A DNA stretch of 64,000 nucleotides, taken from Klebsiella ornithinolytica NBRC 105727 = ATCC 31898. GTDB taxonomy: Bacteria; Pseudomonadota; Gammaproteobacteria; Enterobacterales; Enterobacteriaceae. Below, piece after piece: positions 36,510-46,745 of this stretch. How positions within the stretch are numbered: position 1 is the first letter of the stretch; every line of letters starts with the position of its first letter. A model generated the notes under the pieces. That model worked only from the letters and a program-made list of their open reading frames with translations. It did not search any database and was not told the origin of the DNA. The stretch covers positions 434,001 to 498,000 of the forward strand of contig NZ_BCYR01000001.1 in assembly GCF_001598295.1 (NCBI RefSeq), written 5' to 3'. The translations under genes were made by a program, and so were the position numbers.

Positions 36510-39500
36510 ATGAAGTTTTTCGCCCTCTTCATTTACCGCCCGGTGGCGACGATTCTGATTTCGCTCGCCATCACCCTGTGCGGGGTACTCGGTTTCCGTC
36601 TGCTGCCGGTCGCCCCGCTGCCGCAGGTGGATTTCCCGGTGATCATGATCAGCGCCTCGCTGCCCGGCGCGTCGCCGGAAACCATGGCCTCGTCGGTGGC
36701 CACGCCGCTTGAACGCTCGCTCGGCCGGATCGCCGGCGTGTCGGAAATGACCTCCACCAGTTCGCTGGGCAGCACGCGCATTATTATGGAGTTCAATTTC
36801 GACCGCGATATTAACGGCGCCGCCCGCGATGTGCAGGCGGCGATCAACGCCGCGCAAAGCCTGCTGCCGAGCGGCATGCCAAGCCGCCCGACCTATCGCA
36901 AGGCCAACCCATCCGATGCGCCGATTATGATCCTCACGCTCACCTCGGATACCTACTCCCAGGGCGAGCTGTACGATTTTGCCTCGACTCAACTGGCGCA
37001 AACCATCGCCCAGATTGACGGCGTTGGCGACGTCGACGTGGGCGGCAGCTCGCTGCCCGCGGTGCGCGTCGACCTCAACCCGCAGGCGCTGTTTAACCAG
37101 GGCGTGTCGCTGGACGCCGTGCGCACCGCTATCGATAACGCCAACGTCCGTAGACCGCAGGGGGCGCTGGAAGATCACAGCTCGCGCTGGCAGGTACAAA
37201 CGAACGATGAGCTCAAAACCGCCGCGGAATACCAGCCGCTGATCGTACACTACAACAACGGCGCGGCGGTGCGTCTTGGCGACGTCGCGCAGATCAGCGA
37301 TTCGGTGCAGGATGTGCGTAACGCCGGGATGACCAACGCGAAGCCGGCAATTTTGCTGATGATCCGCAAGCTGCCGGAAGCCAATATCATCCAGACGGTC
37401 GACAGCATTCGCGCCCGCCTGCCGGATCTGCAAAAAACCATTCCGGCGGCTATCGACCTGCAAATCGCCCAGGACCGCTCGCCGACCATCCGCGCCTCGC
37501 TGGAGGAAGTCGAGCAGACGCTGGTGATCTCGGTGGCGCTGGTGATCCTCGTGGTGTTCCTGTTTCTGCGCTCCGGCAGAGCCACGCTGATCCCGGCGGT
37601 GGCGGTGCCGGTCTCGCTGATTGGTACCTTTGCGGCCATGTACCTTTGCGACTTTAGCCTCAACAACCTGTCGCTGATGGCCCTGACCATCGCCACCGGC
37701 TTCGTCGTCGACGATGCTATCGTGGTGCTGGAAAATATCTCCCGCCATCTTGAGGCCGGGATGAAACCGCTGCAGGCGGCGCTGCAGGGGAGCCGTGAAG
37801 TCGGCTTCACCGTGCTGTCGATGAGTCTCTCGCTGGTGGCGGTCTTTTTACCGCTGCTGCTGATGGGCGGCCTGCCGGGGCGGCTGCTACGCGAATTCGC
37901 CGTCACCTTATCGGTGGCGATCGGCATCTCGCTGGCGGTCTCCCTTACCCTGACGCCGATGATGTGCGGCTGGCTGCTGAAGAGCGGTAAACCTTCTCAA
38001 CCCACGCGTAACCGCGGTTTCGGCCGCCTGCTGGTCGCCGTGCAGGGCGGCTACGGTAAATCGCTGAAATGGGTCCTCAGACACAGCCGCATGACCGGTC
38101 TGGTGCTGTTGGGGACCATGGCGCTCAGCGTCTGGCTCTATATCTCTATTCCAAAAACCTTCTTCCCGGAGCAGGATACCGGCGTGCTGATGGGCGGCAT
38201 TCAGGCCGATCAGAGTATCTCTTTCCAGGCGATGCGCGGCAAACTGCAGGACTTTATGCAGATCATCCGCGAAGATCCGGCGGTGGATAACGTGACCGGC
38301 TTTACCGGCGGCTCACGGGTGAACAGCGGGATGATGTTTATCACCCTTAAACCTCGCGACCAGCGACATGAAACGGCGCAGCAGATTATCGACCGGCTGC
38401 GTAAAAAACTGGCGAAAGAACCGGGCGCCAACCTGTTCTTAATGGCGGTGCAGGATATTCGCGTCGGCGGCCGTCAGGCCAACGCCAGCTATCAGTACAC
38501 CCTGCTGTCAGACGATCTTTCGGCGCTGCGCGAATGGGAACCGAAGATTCGTAAAGCGCTGGCCGCGCTGCCGGAACTGGCGGACGTCAACTCTGACCAG
38601 CAGGATAACGGTGCCGAAATGGACCTCATCTACGATCGCGATACCATGTCGCGCCTTGGGATCAGCGTTCAGGATGCCAACAATCTGCTGAATAACGCCT
38701 TCGGCCAGCGGCAGATCTCGACGATTTACCAGCCGCTGAACCAGTATAAAGTGGTGATGGAGGTCGATCCGGTTTATACCCAGGACGTCAGCGCGCTGGA
38801 TAAGATGTTTGTGATCAACAGCGAAGGTAAGCCGATCCCCCTCGCCTATTTCGCCCGCTGGCAGCCGGCTAACGCGCCGCTGTCGGTCAACCACCAGGGA
38901 TTGTCGGCAGCGTCGACGATCTCCTTTAACCTGCCGACCGGTAAATCGCTGTCGGAAGCCAGCGATGCCATCAACCGCGCGATGACTCAGCTTGGAGTGC
39001 CTTCCAGCGTCCGGGGCTCCTATGCCGGCACCGCGCAGGTCTTCCAGCAGACCATGAACTCGCAGGTTATTTTGATTCTGGCCGCCATTGCGACGGTCTA
39101 TATCGTGCTGGGGATCCTCTACGAAAGCTATGTGCATCCGTTAACGATTCTCTCCACCCTCCCCTCGGCGGGGGTAGGCGCGCTGCTGGCGCTGGAGCTC
39201 TTTGGCGCTCCGTTTAGCCTGATTGCGCTGATCGGCATCATGCTATTAATTGGGATAGTGAAGAAAAACGCCATCATGATGGTCGACTTTGCCCTCGAGG
39301 CGCAGCGCAACGGCAATCTGCCGCCGGAAGAGGCAATCTTCCAGGCCTGCCTGCTGCGTTTCCGCCCGATTATGATGACCACCTTAGCGGCGCTGTTTGG
39401 CGCCCTGCCGCTGGTGCTCTCGGGCGGCGACGGCTCGGAACTGCGTCAGCCGCTGGGGATCACCATCGTCGGTGGGCTGGTGATGAGTCAGCTGTTGACC

Positions 39501-39587
39501 CTCTACACTACGCCGGTGGTCTATCTGTTCTTTGACCGTCTGCGGTTGCGTTTTTCGCGAAAACTCAGCCAACCGGTAAGCGAATAA
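36510..39587 (+). CDS. mdtC: MdtC, RND efflux transporter subunit
   Basis: 1025 residues, the E. coli length. Same RND architecture as MdtB, with the relay motif [15 protein letters not shown] in TM4 and the C-terminal [19 protein letters not shown]. In the heterotrimer MdtC is the subunit thought to bind substrate. It starts directly after the mdtB stop and is followed one base later by mdtD. Confidence 0.97.
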   Translation: MKFFALFIYRPVATILISLAITLCGVLGFRLLPVAPLPQVDFPVIMISASLPGASPETMASSVATPLERSLGRIAGVSEMTSTSSLGSTRIIMEFNFDRDINGAARDVQAAINAAQSLLPSGMPSRPTYRKANPSDAPIMILTLTSDTYSQGELYDFASTQLAQTIAQIDGVGDVDVGGSSLPAVRVDLNPQALFNQGVSLDAVRTAIDNANVRRPQGALEDHSSRWQVQTNDELKTAAEYQPLIVHYNNGAAVRLGDVAQISDSVQDVRNAGMTNAKPAILLMIRKLPEANIIQTVDSIRARLPDLQKTIPAAIDLQIAQDRSPTIRASLEEVEQTLVISVALVILVVFLFLRSGRATLIPAVAVPVSLIGTFAAMYLCDFSLNNLSLMALTIATGFVVDDAIVVLENISRHLEAGMKPLQAALQGSREVGFTVLSMSLSLVAVFLPLLLMGGLPGRLLREFAVTLSVAIGISLAVSLTLTPMMCGWLLKSGKPSQPTRNRGFGRLLVAVQGGYGKSLKWVLRHSRMTGLVLLGTMALSVWLYISIPKTFFPEQDTGVLMGGIQADQSISFQAMRGKLQDFMQIIREDPAVDNVTGFTGGSRVNSGMMFITLKPRDQRHETAQQIIDRLRKKLAKEPGANLFLMAVQDIRVGGRQANASYQYTLLSDDLSALREWEPKIRKALAALPELADVNSDQQDNGAEMDLIYDRDTMSRLGISVQDANNLLNNAFGQRQISTIYQPLNQYKVVMEVDPVYTQDVSALDKMFVINSEGKPIPLAYFARWQPANAPLSVNHQGLSAASTISFNLPTGKSLSEASDAINRAMTQLGVPSSVRGSYAGTAQVFQQTMNSQVILILAAIATVYIVLGILYESYVHPLTILSTLPSAGVGALLALELFGAPFSLIALIGIMLLIGIVKKNAIMMVDFALEAQRNGNLPPEEAIFQACLLRFRPIMMTTLAALFGALPLVLSGGDGSELRQPLGITIVGGLVMSQLLTLYTTPVVYLFFDRLRLRFSRKLSQPVSE

Positions 39588-39588
39588 C

Positions 39589-41004
39589 ATGACAGAACTG
39601 CCCTCCAGCGTCCGCTGGCAATTATGGATAGTGGCTTTCGGCTTCTTTATGCAGTCGCTGGACACCACCATCGTGAATACCGCCCTCCCCTCGATGGCTA
39701 AAAGCCTTGGGGAGAGCCCCCTGCACATGCATATGGTTATCGTCTCCTACGTCCTGACGGTGGCGATTATGCTGCCGGCCAGCGGCTGGCTGGCGGACCG
39801 GGTGGGGGTACGCAATATCTTCTTTAGCGCCATCATTCTGTTTACGCTCGGGTCGCTATTTTGTGCCCAGGCCGCAACCCTCGATCAGCTGGTGCTGGCC
39901 CGCGTACTGCAGGGCGTCGGCGGCGCCATGATGGTACCCGTCGGTCGCCTGACGGTGATGAAAATCGTTCCGCGCGCCCAGTATATGGCGGCCATGACCT
40001 TTGTTACGCTCCCCGGCCAGGTCGGCCCGCTGCTTGGCCCGGCCCTCGGCGGCCTGCTGGTGGAATACGCCTCCTGGCACTGGATTTTCTTAATCAATAT
40101 TCCGGTGGGCATTATCGGCGCCATCGCCACCTTGTGGCTGATGCCGAACTACACGCTGCAGACCCGGCGCTTCGATATGTTTGGCTTTATCCTGCTGGCG
40201 CTGGGGATGGCGACCTTAACCCTCGCGCTCGACGGTAAAAAAGGGCTGGGGATATCCCCGCTGCTGCTGAGCGCGCTGGTGGTCATTGGCGTAGCCTCGA
40301 TTGTGCTCTATTTATGGTACGCCCGGGGCAACGACAACGCCCTGTTCAGCCTGAACCTGTTTCGCAACCGCACCTTCTCCCTCGGGCTCAGCGGCAGCTT
40401 TGCCGGGCGCATCGGCAGCGGTATGTTGCCCTTTATGACGCCGGTATTCCTGCAAATTGGCCTTGGCTTTACGCCGTTTCACGCCGGGATGATGATGATT
40501 CCGATGGTGCTTGGCAGCATGGGCATGAAACGTATCGTGGTGCAGGTAGTGAACCGCTTTGGCTACCGCCGCGTCTTAATGGTGGCGACCGTGGGTCTCG
40601 CGCTGGTTAGCCTGCTGTTTATGGCCGTCGCCCTGGCCGGTTGGTACTGGCTGCTGCCGGTGGTGCTGTTTGTGCAGGGGATGATCAACTCCAGCCGCTT
40701 TTCATCGATGAACACCCTGACGCTGAAAGATTTGCCGGATGATCTCGCCAGCAGCGGCAACAGCATGCTGTCGATGGTCATGCAGCTGTCGATGAGTATT
40801 GGCGTGACCCTCGCCGGGATGCTGCTCGGCCTGTTTGGTCAACAGCATATCAGCGCCGATGCCGCCACCACCCATCAGGTCTTTCTCTATACCTATCTGA
40901 GCATGGCGGTGATTATCGCGCTGCCGGCATGCCTTTTTTCCCGCGTTCCGGATGATACTGCAAGCAATACCGCTATCGCCCGACATAAAAGGAGTGAGCC
41001 GTGA
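39589..41004 (+). CDS. mdtD: MdtD, DHA2-type MFS transporter of the mdt operon
   Basis: 471 residues and about 14 membrane segments, with the DHA2 signature [16 protein letters not shown] near residues 25-40 and the loop motif [11 protein letters not shown]. It is encoded in the mdtABC operon but is not needed for MdtABC drug export; in E. coli it has been linked to iron-citrate efflux (IceT). Its last four bases overlap baeS. Confidence 0.95.
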   Translation: MTELPSSVRWQLWIVAFGFFMQSLDTTIVNTALPSMAKSLGESPLHMHMVIVSYVLTVAIMLPASGWLADRVGVRNIFFSAIILFTLGSLFCAQAATLDQLVLARVLQGVGGAMMVPVGRLTVMKIVPRAQYMAAMTFVTLPGQVGPLLGPALGGLLVEYASWHWIFLINIPVGIIGAIATLWLMPNYTLQTRRFDMFGFILLALGMATLTLALDGKKGLGISPLLLSALVVIGVASIVLYLWYARGNDNALFSLNLFRNRTFSLGLSGSFAGRIGSGMLPFMTPVFLQIGLGFTPFHAGMMMIPMVLGSMGMKRIVVQVVNRFGYRRVLMVATVGLALVSLLFMAVALAGWYWLLPVVLFVQGMINSSRFSSMNTLTLKDLPDDLASSGNSMLSMVMQLSMSIGVTLAGMLLGLFGQQHISADAATTHQVFLYTYLSMAVIIALPACLFSRVPDDTASNTAIARHKRSEP

Positions 41005-42518
41005 AGCTATGGCGTCCCGGTATTACCGGCAAGCTGTTCCTGGCGATTTTGGCCACCTGCATCGTGCTGCTGATCAGCATGCACTGGGCGGTGCGCATCA
41101 GTTTTGAACGCGGATTTATCGATTATATCAAGCGCGGAAATGAACAGCGGCTGACGATGCTGGGCGATGCGCTGAGCGAGCAGTATGCCCTGCACGGCAA
41201 CTGGAAATTTCTGCGCAATAACGATCGGTTTATTTTCCAGCTGTTAAAGTCGTTCGATCGCGATAACGACGATCGCTTCCCCGGCGGGCGCAAAACAAAC
41301 GCCGGCGGCACGCCTGACGGCCGCCTGGACATCGGCCCCCCTGACACCGATGGTCCTCCGCCGGATGGTCCTCCGCCGGACGGTCCACGCGGCCCCGGCC
41401 CGGATATGCCCCCGCACGGCTGGCGCACGCTTTTCTGGGTTGTCGATCAGAAAGGACGAGTGCTGGTTGGCCCGCGCGAGCGGGTGCCTGAAGACGGCAG
41501 CCGTCGCAACATTGTGGTTAACGGCGTGTCGGTGGGCGCGGTTATCGCGTCACCGGTCGAGCGTCTGACGCGCAATACCGATATTAACTTTGACCGTCAG
41601 CAAAAGCGCACCAGCTGGCTGATTGTTGCTCTGTCGACGATCCTTGCTGCGCTGGCAACCTTCCCGCTGGCGCGCGGCCTGCTGGCACCGGTCAAACGTC
41701 TGGTCGAAGGGACCCACCGCCTGGCGGCGGGAGATTTCACCACCCGCGTGGCGGTCAGTAGCAGCGATGAACTCGGCCGCCTGGCGCAGGATTTTAACCA
41801 GCTCGCCAGCACCCTGGAACGCAACCAGCAAATGCGTCGCGACCTGATGGCGGATATTTCTCATGAGCTGCGGACCCCGCTGGCGGTGCTGCGCGGCGAA
41901 CTGGAAGCGATTCAGGACGGCGTACGCAAATTCACCCCGGATTCCGTGACCTCGCTCCAGGCGGAGGTCGCCACCCTGACCAAACTGGTCGACGATCTAC
42001 ACCAGCTATCGATGTCCGACGAAGGCGCATTGGCCTATCAAAAAACCTCCGTGGATATCATTACGCTGCTGGAAGTCGCGGCGGGCGCTTTCCGTGAACG
42101 CTTTGCCAGCCGGGGGCTGACCATCGCCGTTTCGCTTCCGGAAAACGCGACGGTATTTGGCGACGGCGATCGCCTGATGCAGCTTTTTAATAACCTGCTG
42201 GAAAACAGCCTCCGCTATACCGATAGCGGCGGACGTCTGCTGATCAGCGCCAGCCAGACAGGCCGTCGCATCATCCTTGATTTTGCCGACAGCGGTCCGG
42301 GCGTCAGCGATCAACAGCTGGAACGGCTGTGCGAGCGCTTTTATCGTGCCGAAGGTTCGCGCAACCGCGCCAGCGGCGGCTCCGGACTGGGGCTGGCTAT
42401 TTGTGTCAACATCGTGGCTGCCCACGGCGGCACCTTACGGGCCGACCATTCGCCTTTTGGCGGGGTTAGCATTAAAGTAGAGTTACCTCTGGAACGTGAT
42501 ACACCGAGAGACGTATGA
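41001..42518 (+). CDS. baeS: BaeS, envelope-stress sensor histidine kinase
   Basis: 505 residues against 467 in E. coli. TM1 (about 10-32), periplasmic sensor (about 33-198), TM2 (about 199-222), HAMP (about 220-275), HisKA with DISHELRTP (phospho-His288), and HATPase with [10 protein letters not shown] and GGSGLGLAI. It senses envelope damage, indole and some metals or phenolics and activates BaeR. The extra length is a Gly/Asp/Pro-rich insertion at about residues 95-135 in the periplasmic domain, including tandem DGPPP units encoded by 15-base repeats (41349-41393). The reading frame is intact. It overlaps baeR by ATGA. Confidence 0.96.
   Translation: MKLWRPGITGKLFLAILATCIVLLISMHWAVRISFERGFIDYIKRGNEQRLTMLGDALSEQYALHGNWKFLRNNDRFIFQLLKSFDRDNDDRFPGGRKTNAGGTPDGRLDIGPPDTDGPPPDGPPPDGPRGPGPDMPPHGWRTLFWVVDQKGRVLVGPRERVPEDGSRRNIVVNGVSVGAVIASPVERLTRNTDINFDRQQKRTSWLIVALSTILAALATFPLARGLLAPVKRLVEGTHRLAAGDFTTRVAVSSSDELGRLAQDFNQLASTLERNQQMRRDLMADISHELRTPLAVLRGELEAIQDGVRKFTPDSVTSLQAEVATLTKLVDDLHQLSMSDEGALAYQKTSVDIITLLEVAAGAFRERFASRGLTIAVSLPENATVFGDGDRLMQLFNNLLENSLRYTDSGGRLLISASQTGRRIILDFADSGPGVSDQQLERLCERFYRAEGSRNRASGGSGLGLAICVNIVAAHGGTLRADHSPFGGVSIKVELPLERDTPRDV
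41349..41393 (+). repeat. 15-bp tandem repeat inside baeS
   Basis: GATGGTCCTCCGCCG occurs twice perfectly, then a third, degraded copy begins GACGGTCC. It codes for [15 protein letters not shown]. Because the unit is a multiple of three, copy-number change would lengthen or shorten the periplasmic loop without breaking the frame. Confidence 0.85.
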
Positions 42519-43237
42519 GTGAATTACCTGTTGATGAAAATACCCCACGCATTCTTGTCGTGGAAGATGAACCCAAACTGGGTCAGTTGCTGCTCGACTA
42601 TCTGTTCGCAGCAGGTTATGCGCCAACGCTGATTAATCACGGCGACAAGGTCCTGCCTTACGTTCGCCAGACCCCGCCGCATTTGATCTTGTTAGATCTG
42701 ATGCTGCCGGGAACCGATGGCCTGACGCTGTGTCGGGAGATCCGTCGCTTTTCCGACGTTCCGGTGGTGATGGTGACGGCGAAAATTGAGGAAATCGATC
42801 GCCTGCTTGGGCTGGAGATCGGCGCCGACGATTATATCTGCAAACCCTACAGCCCGCGCGAAGTCGTCGCCAGGGTGAAAACGATCCTCCGCCGCTGCCG
42901 GCCGCGCCGGGATCTGCTGGCGCTGGATGCGGAAAGCCCGCTGATTGTCGATGAGGGCCGTTTTCAGGCCTCATGGCGCGATAAGCTGCTGGATCTGACT
43001 CCTGCCGAGTTTCGTCTGCTGAAAACCCTGTCGCAGGAGCCGGGCAAGGTTTTCTCCCGCGAGCAGCTGCTCAATCATCTGTATGATGACTATCGGGTGG
43101 TGACCGACAGAACGATCGACAGCCATATCAAAAACCTGCGGCGTAAGCTGGAGTCGCTGGACGCCGAGCAGTCCTTTATCCGCGCCGTCTACGGCGTCGG
43201 CTACCGCTGGGAGGCCGACGCCTGTCGCCTGGCGTAG
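42515..43237 (+). CDS. baeR: BaeR, envelope-stress response regulator
   Basis: 240 residues, OmpR family. The receiver domain has E17/D18, phospho-acceptor Asp61 in [11 protein letters not shown] and the Lys in CKPYSPRE; the winged helix (about 140-235) has [12 protein letters not shown] and [15 protein letters not shown]. Phospho-BaeR activates mdtABCD-baeSR, acrD and spy. Last gene of the operon. An imperfect hairpin (GTAAGGGGA with TCTCCTTAC) about 35 bases past the stop may be the terminator. Confidence 0.97.
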   Translation: MSELPVDENTPRILVVEDEPKLGQLLLDYLFAAGYAPTLINHGDKVLPYVRQTPPHLILLDLMLPGTDGLTLCREIRRFSDVPVVMVTAKIEEIDRLLGLEIGADDYICKPYSPREVVARVKTILRRCRPRRDLLALDAESPLIVDEGRFQASWRDKLLDLTPAEFRLLKTLSQEPGKVFSREQLLNHLYDDYRVVTDRTIDSHIKNLRRKLESLDAEQSFIRAVYGVGYRWEADACRLA

Positions 43238-43407
43238 GTCCCCTCCTCGTTTCACACGGGTAGATTGGGGTAAGGGGAAGGTTTACTCTCCTTACCCACA
43301 GCGCTACAATGCCCGCCCTTAATGTGTGGGCACTGTTCATAACGGTGCTTCCCCAAGTCGCCGCATCAGGTGTGGCGAATCTGACCTGTCATCAGAACGA
43401 GAACATC

Positions 43408-44769
43408 ATGTTTAAACCGGAACTCCTTTCCCCGGCGGGAACGCTGAAAAATATGCGTTACGCCTTCGCTTATGGCGCAGACGCCGTTTATGCTGGCCAG
43501 CCGCGTTACTCTCTGCGCGTGCGCAACAACGAATTCAACCATGAAAACCTGCAGCTGGGCATCAATGAAGCCCATCAGCTGGGGAAAAAATTCTACGTGG
43601 TCGTCAACATTGCGCCGCACAACGCCAAGCTGAAAACCTTCATTCGCGATCTGAAGCCGGTGGTGGATATGGGGCCGGACGCGCTGATTATGTCCGATCC
43701 GGGTTTGATCATGCTGGTACGGGAAAACTTCCCCGATATGCAGATTCATCTGTCGGTCCAGGCCAACGCCGTTAACTGGGCGACCGTTAAATTCTGGCAG
43801 CAGATGGGGCTGAGCCGGGTCATTCTTTCCCGCGAACTGTCGCTGGATGAAATCGGCGAAATCCGCAGCCAGGTCCCGGAGATGGAACTCGAGATTTTCG
43901 TCCACGGCGCCCTGTGCATGGCCTATTCCGGCCGCTGCCTGCTCTCGGGCTATATCAACAAACGCGATCCGAACCAGGGCACCTGCACCAACGCCTGCCG
44001 CTGGGAATATAACGTCCAGGAAGGCAAAGAAGACGACGTCGGCAATATCGTCCACCAGCATGAGCCGATTCCGGTCAAGACCGTCGAACCGACGCTGGGG
44101 ATCGGCGCGCCAACCGACCGGGTGTTTATGATTGAAGAGGCCAAACGGCCTGGCGAATACATGACCGCCTTCGAAGATGAACACGGCACCTACATCATGA
44201 ACTCCAAAGACCTGCGCGCCATTGCGCACGTCGAGCGCCTGACGCAGATGGGCGTGCACTCGCTGAAAATCGAAGGCCGCACTAAATCGTTCTATTACTG
44301 CGCGCGCACCGCTCAGGTTTACCGCAAGGCTATCGATGACGCCGCGGCGGGTAAACCGTTTGACGAAAGCCTGCTGGAAACGCTGGAAGGGTTGGCCCAC
44401 CGCGGCTACACCGAAGGCTTCCTGCGTCGTCATACCCATGACGACTATCAGAACTACGAGTACGGTTATTCCCTCTCCGAGCGCCAGCAGTTTGTCGGTG
44501 AATTTACCGGCGAGCGCAACGGCCAGCTGGCCGCCGTGGCGGTGAAGAATAAATTTTCCGTCGGCGACAGCCTTGAGCTAATGACCCCGCAGGGCAACGT
44601 TAACTTCACCCTTGAACATATGGTGAATGCCAAAGGCGAGGCAATGCCGGTCGCCCCTGGCGATGGCTATACAGTATGGTTACCTGTGCCGGAAGAGATG
44701 GAGCTGCAGTATGCTCTGCTGATGCGCAACTTTACTGGTCAGACGACCAGAAATCCGCATAGCAACTAG
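43408..44769 (+). CDS. trhP: TrhP (YegQ), U32-family protein for tRNA 5-hydroxyuridine synthesis
   Basis: 453 residues from ATG 43408 (MFKPELLSPAGTLKN), as in E. coli; an upstream in-frame ATG at 43309 adds 33 residues with no homology. The peptidase U32 core has the cysteine-rich segment CMAYSGRCLLSGY followed by TCTNACRWEY, which fits an iron-sulfur site. TrhP uses prephenate-derived chemistry to hydroxylate U34 of several tRNAs, giving 5-hydroxyuridine. It is cytoplasmic and separate from the mdt-bae operon. Confidence 0.95.
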   Translation: MFKPELLSPAGTLKNMRYAFAYGADAVYAGQPRYSLRVRNNEFNHENLQLGINEAHQLGKKFYVVVNIAPHNAKLKTFIRDLKPVVDMGPDALIMSDPGLIMLVRENFPDMQIHLSVQANAVNWATVKFWQQMGLSRVILSRELSLDEIGEIRSQVPEMELEIFVHGALCMAYSGRCLLSGYINKRDPNQGTCTNACRWEYNVQEGKEDDVGNIVHQHEPIPVKTVEPTLGIGAPTDRVFMIEEAKRPGEYMTAFEDEHGTYIMNSKDLRAIAHVERLTQMGVHSLKIEGRTKSFYYCARTAQVYRKAIDDAAAGKPFDESLLETLEGLAHRGYTEGFLRRHTHDDYQNYEYGYSLSERQQFVGEFTGERNGQLAAVAVKNKFSVGDSLELMTPQGNVNFTLEHMVNAKGEAMPVAPGDGYTVWLPVPEEMELQYALLMRNFTGQTTRNPHSN

Positions 44770-44803
44770 TTTATCAGGGTTATTTTTTCAGGATGCACGG
44801 ATA

Positions 44804-44853
44804 TTAGAAACGGATCACACACCGCTTCGTTTGAAGCGGGTATCATCCATCCT
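44804..44853 (+). promoter_or_regulatory. CRP-dependent promoter of cyaR
   Basis: A half-conserved CRP site TTAGA-N6-TCACA (44804-44819) has its centre 42-43 bases before the RNA start, the class II activator position. The -10 TATCAT (44841-44846) lies seven bases before 44854. In E. coli CyaR is activated by CRP-cAMP from the same spacing. Confidence 0.7.
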
Positions 44854-44939
44854 GCTGAAAAACATAACCCATAAATGCTAGCTGTACCAGGAACCACCTC
44901 CTTAGCCTGCGTAATCTCCCTTACGCGGGCTTATTTTTT
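44854..44939 (+). ncRNA. cyaR: CyaR small regulatory RNA (RyeE)
   Basis: The sequence starts GCTGAAAAACATAACCC and runs through TAGCTGTACCAGGAACCACC with CTCCTTAGCC, nearly identical to E. coli CyaR. The end is a Rho-independent terminator (11-bp stem AGCCTGCGTAA/TTACGCGGGCT with one G-U pair, then TTATTTTTT). CyaR is an Hfq-dependent RNA that base-pairs with ompX, luxS, nadE and other messages through its CCUCC-containing loop. Its place between trhP and yegS is conserved with E. coli. Confidence 0.95.
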
Positions 44940-45053
44940 ATCACGCCGCTGTGCGCTCCTTCTTTTCTCGCCGCCGTCCGGTTTTACAAAATGTCCATCC
45001 TCGCCTTCATGGGGTACACTTTCTGCATCTCGTACAAAAAGGAAGCCATAACT

Positions 45054-45947
45054 ATGCCCGTGTTTCCAGCCAGCTTACTGATTCTCAATGGCAAAGGAGC
45101 TAACGAGCCGCAGTTGCGCGAAGCGATCGCGCTGTTGCGCGAGGAAGGTGTCGACATCCATGTCCGTGTGACCTGGGAAAAAGGCGATGCCGTCCGTTTT
45201 GTCGATGAAGCGCTGCAGCTTAAGGTGGGGACGGTGATTGCCGGCGGCGGCGATGGCACCATCAATGAGGTCGCCACGGCGCTGGTCCAACGTCAGAGCC
45301 AGGTGCCGCTCGGTATTCTGCCGCTGGGTACCGCCAATGATTTCGCCACCAGCGTCGGGATCCCGCAAGATCTCGCCAGCGCCCTGAAACTGGCGATCGT
45401 CGGCCGCGATATCGCCATAGACGTGGCACGAGTGAATGACAAAACCGGCTTTATTAATATGGCAACCGGTGGCTTCGGCACCCGGATCACCACCGAAACG
45501 CCGGAAAAACTCAAAGCCGCGCTGGGCGGCGTCTCCTATCTGATTCATGGCCTGATGCGTATGGACACCCTGAAACCCGACCGCTGCGAAATCCGCGGCG
45601 AAAACTTTAGCTGGAGCGGAAACGCGCTGGTTATTGGTATCGGTAATGGTCGTCAGGCCGGTGGCGGTCAGCAGCTTTGCCCCCAGGCCCTGATTAACGA
45701 TGGTCTGCTGCATTTGCGGGTTTTTACCGGCGAAGAGCTGCTCCCCGCGCTGTTTACTACCCTGGCGAACCCCGACAACTCCCCTAACCTGGTGGACGGC
45801 GTGTCGTCGTGGTTTGAAATCACCGCGCCGCACGAGATGACCTTTAACCTCGATGGCGAGCCGCTGAGCGGTAAGCATTTCCGCATGGAAATTCTCCCGG
45901 GCGCCCTGCGCTGCCGCCTGCCGCCGGACTGCGCGCTGCTGAAATAA
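45054..45947 (+). CDS. yegS: YegS, lipid kinase of the diacylglycerol-kinase fold
   Basis: 297 residues from ATG 45054 ([14 protein letters not shown]); the in-frame ATG at 44991 would add 21 unrelated residues. The nucleotide-binding motif [12 protein letters not shown] (about 62-73) and [10 protein letters not shown] are typical of the DagK/YegS family, as is GGFGTRI. E. coli YegS phosphorylates phosphatidylglycerol in vitro; the physiological substrate is unknown. Cytoplasmic and membrane-associated. Confidence 0.95.
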   Translation: MPVFPASLLILNGKGANEPQLREAIALLREEGVDIHVRVTWEKGDAVRFVDEALQLKVGTVIAGGGDGTINEVATALVQRQSQVPLGILPLGTANDFATSVGIPQDLASALKLAIVGRDIAIDVARVNDKTGFINMATGGFGTRITTETPEKLKAALGGVSYLIHGLMRMDTLKPDRCEIRGENFSWSGNALVIGIGNGRQAGGGQQLCPQALINDGLLHLRVFTGEELLPALFTTLANPDNSPNLVDGVSSWFEITAPHEMTFNLDGEPLSGKHFRMEILPGALRCRLPPDCALLK

Positions 45948-45960
45948 TACCAGGTGGAAA

Positions 45961-46019
45961 GTGAGCGCAGAACGAAGAGATTAAAAGACCGTTTACATCT
46001 CCAGGGCTTCTGCGCTCAC
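45961..46019. terminator. 12-bp inverted repeat between convergent yegS and HAD phosphatase genes
   Basis: GTGAGCGCAGAA and TTCTGCGCTCAC are perfect inverted arms separated by 35 bases. The position just past both stops suggests a bidirectional transcript end, though the loop is long and there is no T-run. Confidence 0.4.
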
Positions 46020-46030
46020 CGATAAGGTCG

Positions 46031-46693
46031 TTACCCGAGGGCCAGAGCAGGTTCAGAGCGCGTCTGCAGCAGTTCCGGTAACGAGCGATGGCGGGCGACG
46101 GCGGCGGCAAAACGCGGATGCTGGCAGTCTGGGGCAATCACGACCGTGGCAATGCCCGCCGCCTGCGCCGCGCAAAAGCCATGAAAACTGTCCTCGATAA
46201 CCAGACACTCCCCGGCGCTCAGCCCCAGCTTGCCCAGGGTCGAGAGGTAGACCGCCGGGTGCGGTTTGCCCCACGCCTCATCATCGGCGCTGGAAATCAC
46301 ATCAAAACAGGAGCGTAGAGAGAGCTTATCGAGTACCGCGGAAATCACCTGGTGAGATGAGGAGGTCGCCAGCGCAATCCGGTAGCCCAGGCCACGAAAA
46401 TGCGCCAATGTCTCGTTGACGCCGCTCATCGCCGCTCCTTTGGCGGTAATTAATCCAACGATGCGTTGTAAAATGAGCGCTTCCAGCTGCTGTGGCGCAA
46501 TCGCCAGCCGGCAGTGCCGACACCACACGCGGGCAATATCGTCCAGTCGTTTACCTTTCGTCAGCGTTTCACACTCCTCCTCGCTGACCGTCGCCCCCCA
46601 GCTGGCCAGCGCCTCCCGTTGCGCCTGCCGCCACAGGGCTTCTGAATCAATAATCACCCCATCCATATCAAAAATAACCGCTTTGATGCTCAT
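46031..46693 (-). CDS. HAD-superfamily sugar-phosphate phosphatase (HxpB/YniC-like)
   Basis: 220 residues. HAD motif I is FDMDGVIIDSE (nucleophile Asp9, Asp11), motif II is the Ser/Thr in ALATSSS, motif III is the Lys in WGKPHPAVY, and motif IV is the VIEDSFHG acidic pair. The cap is the alpha-helical C1 type of the beta-phosphoglucomutase/2-deoxyglucose-6-phosphatase branch. It lies next to dalT on the same strand and may dephosphorylate pentitol or pentose phosphates that build up during pentitol use; that link is inference. Not present at this place in E. coli K-12. Confidence 0.85.
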   Translation of the reverse strand: MSIKAVIFDMDGVIIDSEALWRQAQREALASWGATVSEEECETLTKGKRLDDIARVWCRHCRLAIAPQQLEALILQRIVGLITAKGAAMSGVNETLAHFRGLGYRIALATSSSHQVISAVLDKLSLRSCFDVISSADDEAWGKPHPAVYLSTLGKLGLSAGECLVIEDSFHGFCAAQAAGIATVVIAPDCQHPRFAAAVARHRSLPELLQTRSEPALALG

Positions 46694-46745
46694 CTTCTAC
46701 CTCAAACCGGGCTGACGGGACTCGCCTGTCAGCCCGGGAACTGTG

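Noticed and set aside
36402-37748. Long minus-strand open frame (448 codons) opposite mdtC
   Set aside because: Frame is antisense to the well-conserved mdtC, rich in His/Arg/Gln/Gly as expected from reading GC-rich codons backward, with no family resemblance.
41280-41420. Frameshift or assembly error in the baeS repeat region
   Set aside because: The frame is intact through the repeat, and flanking protein sequence matches BaeS on both sides; the unit is a multiple of three.
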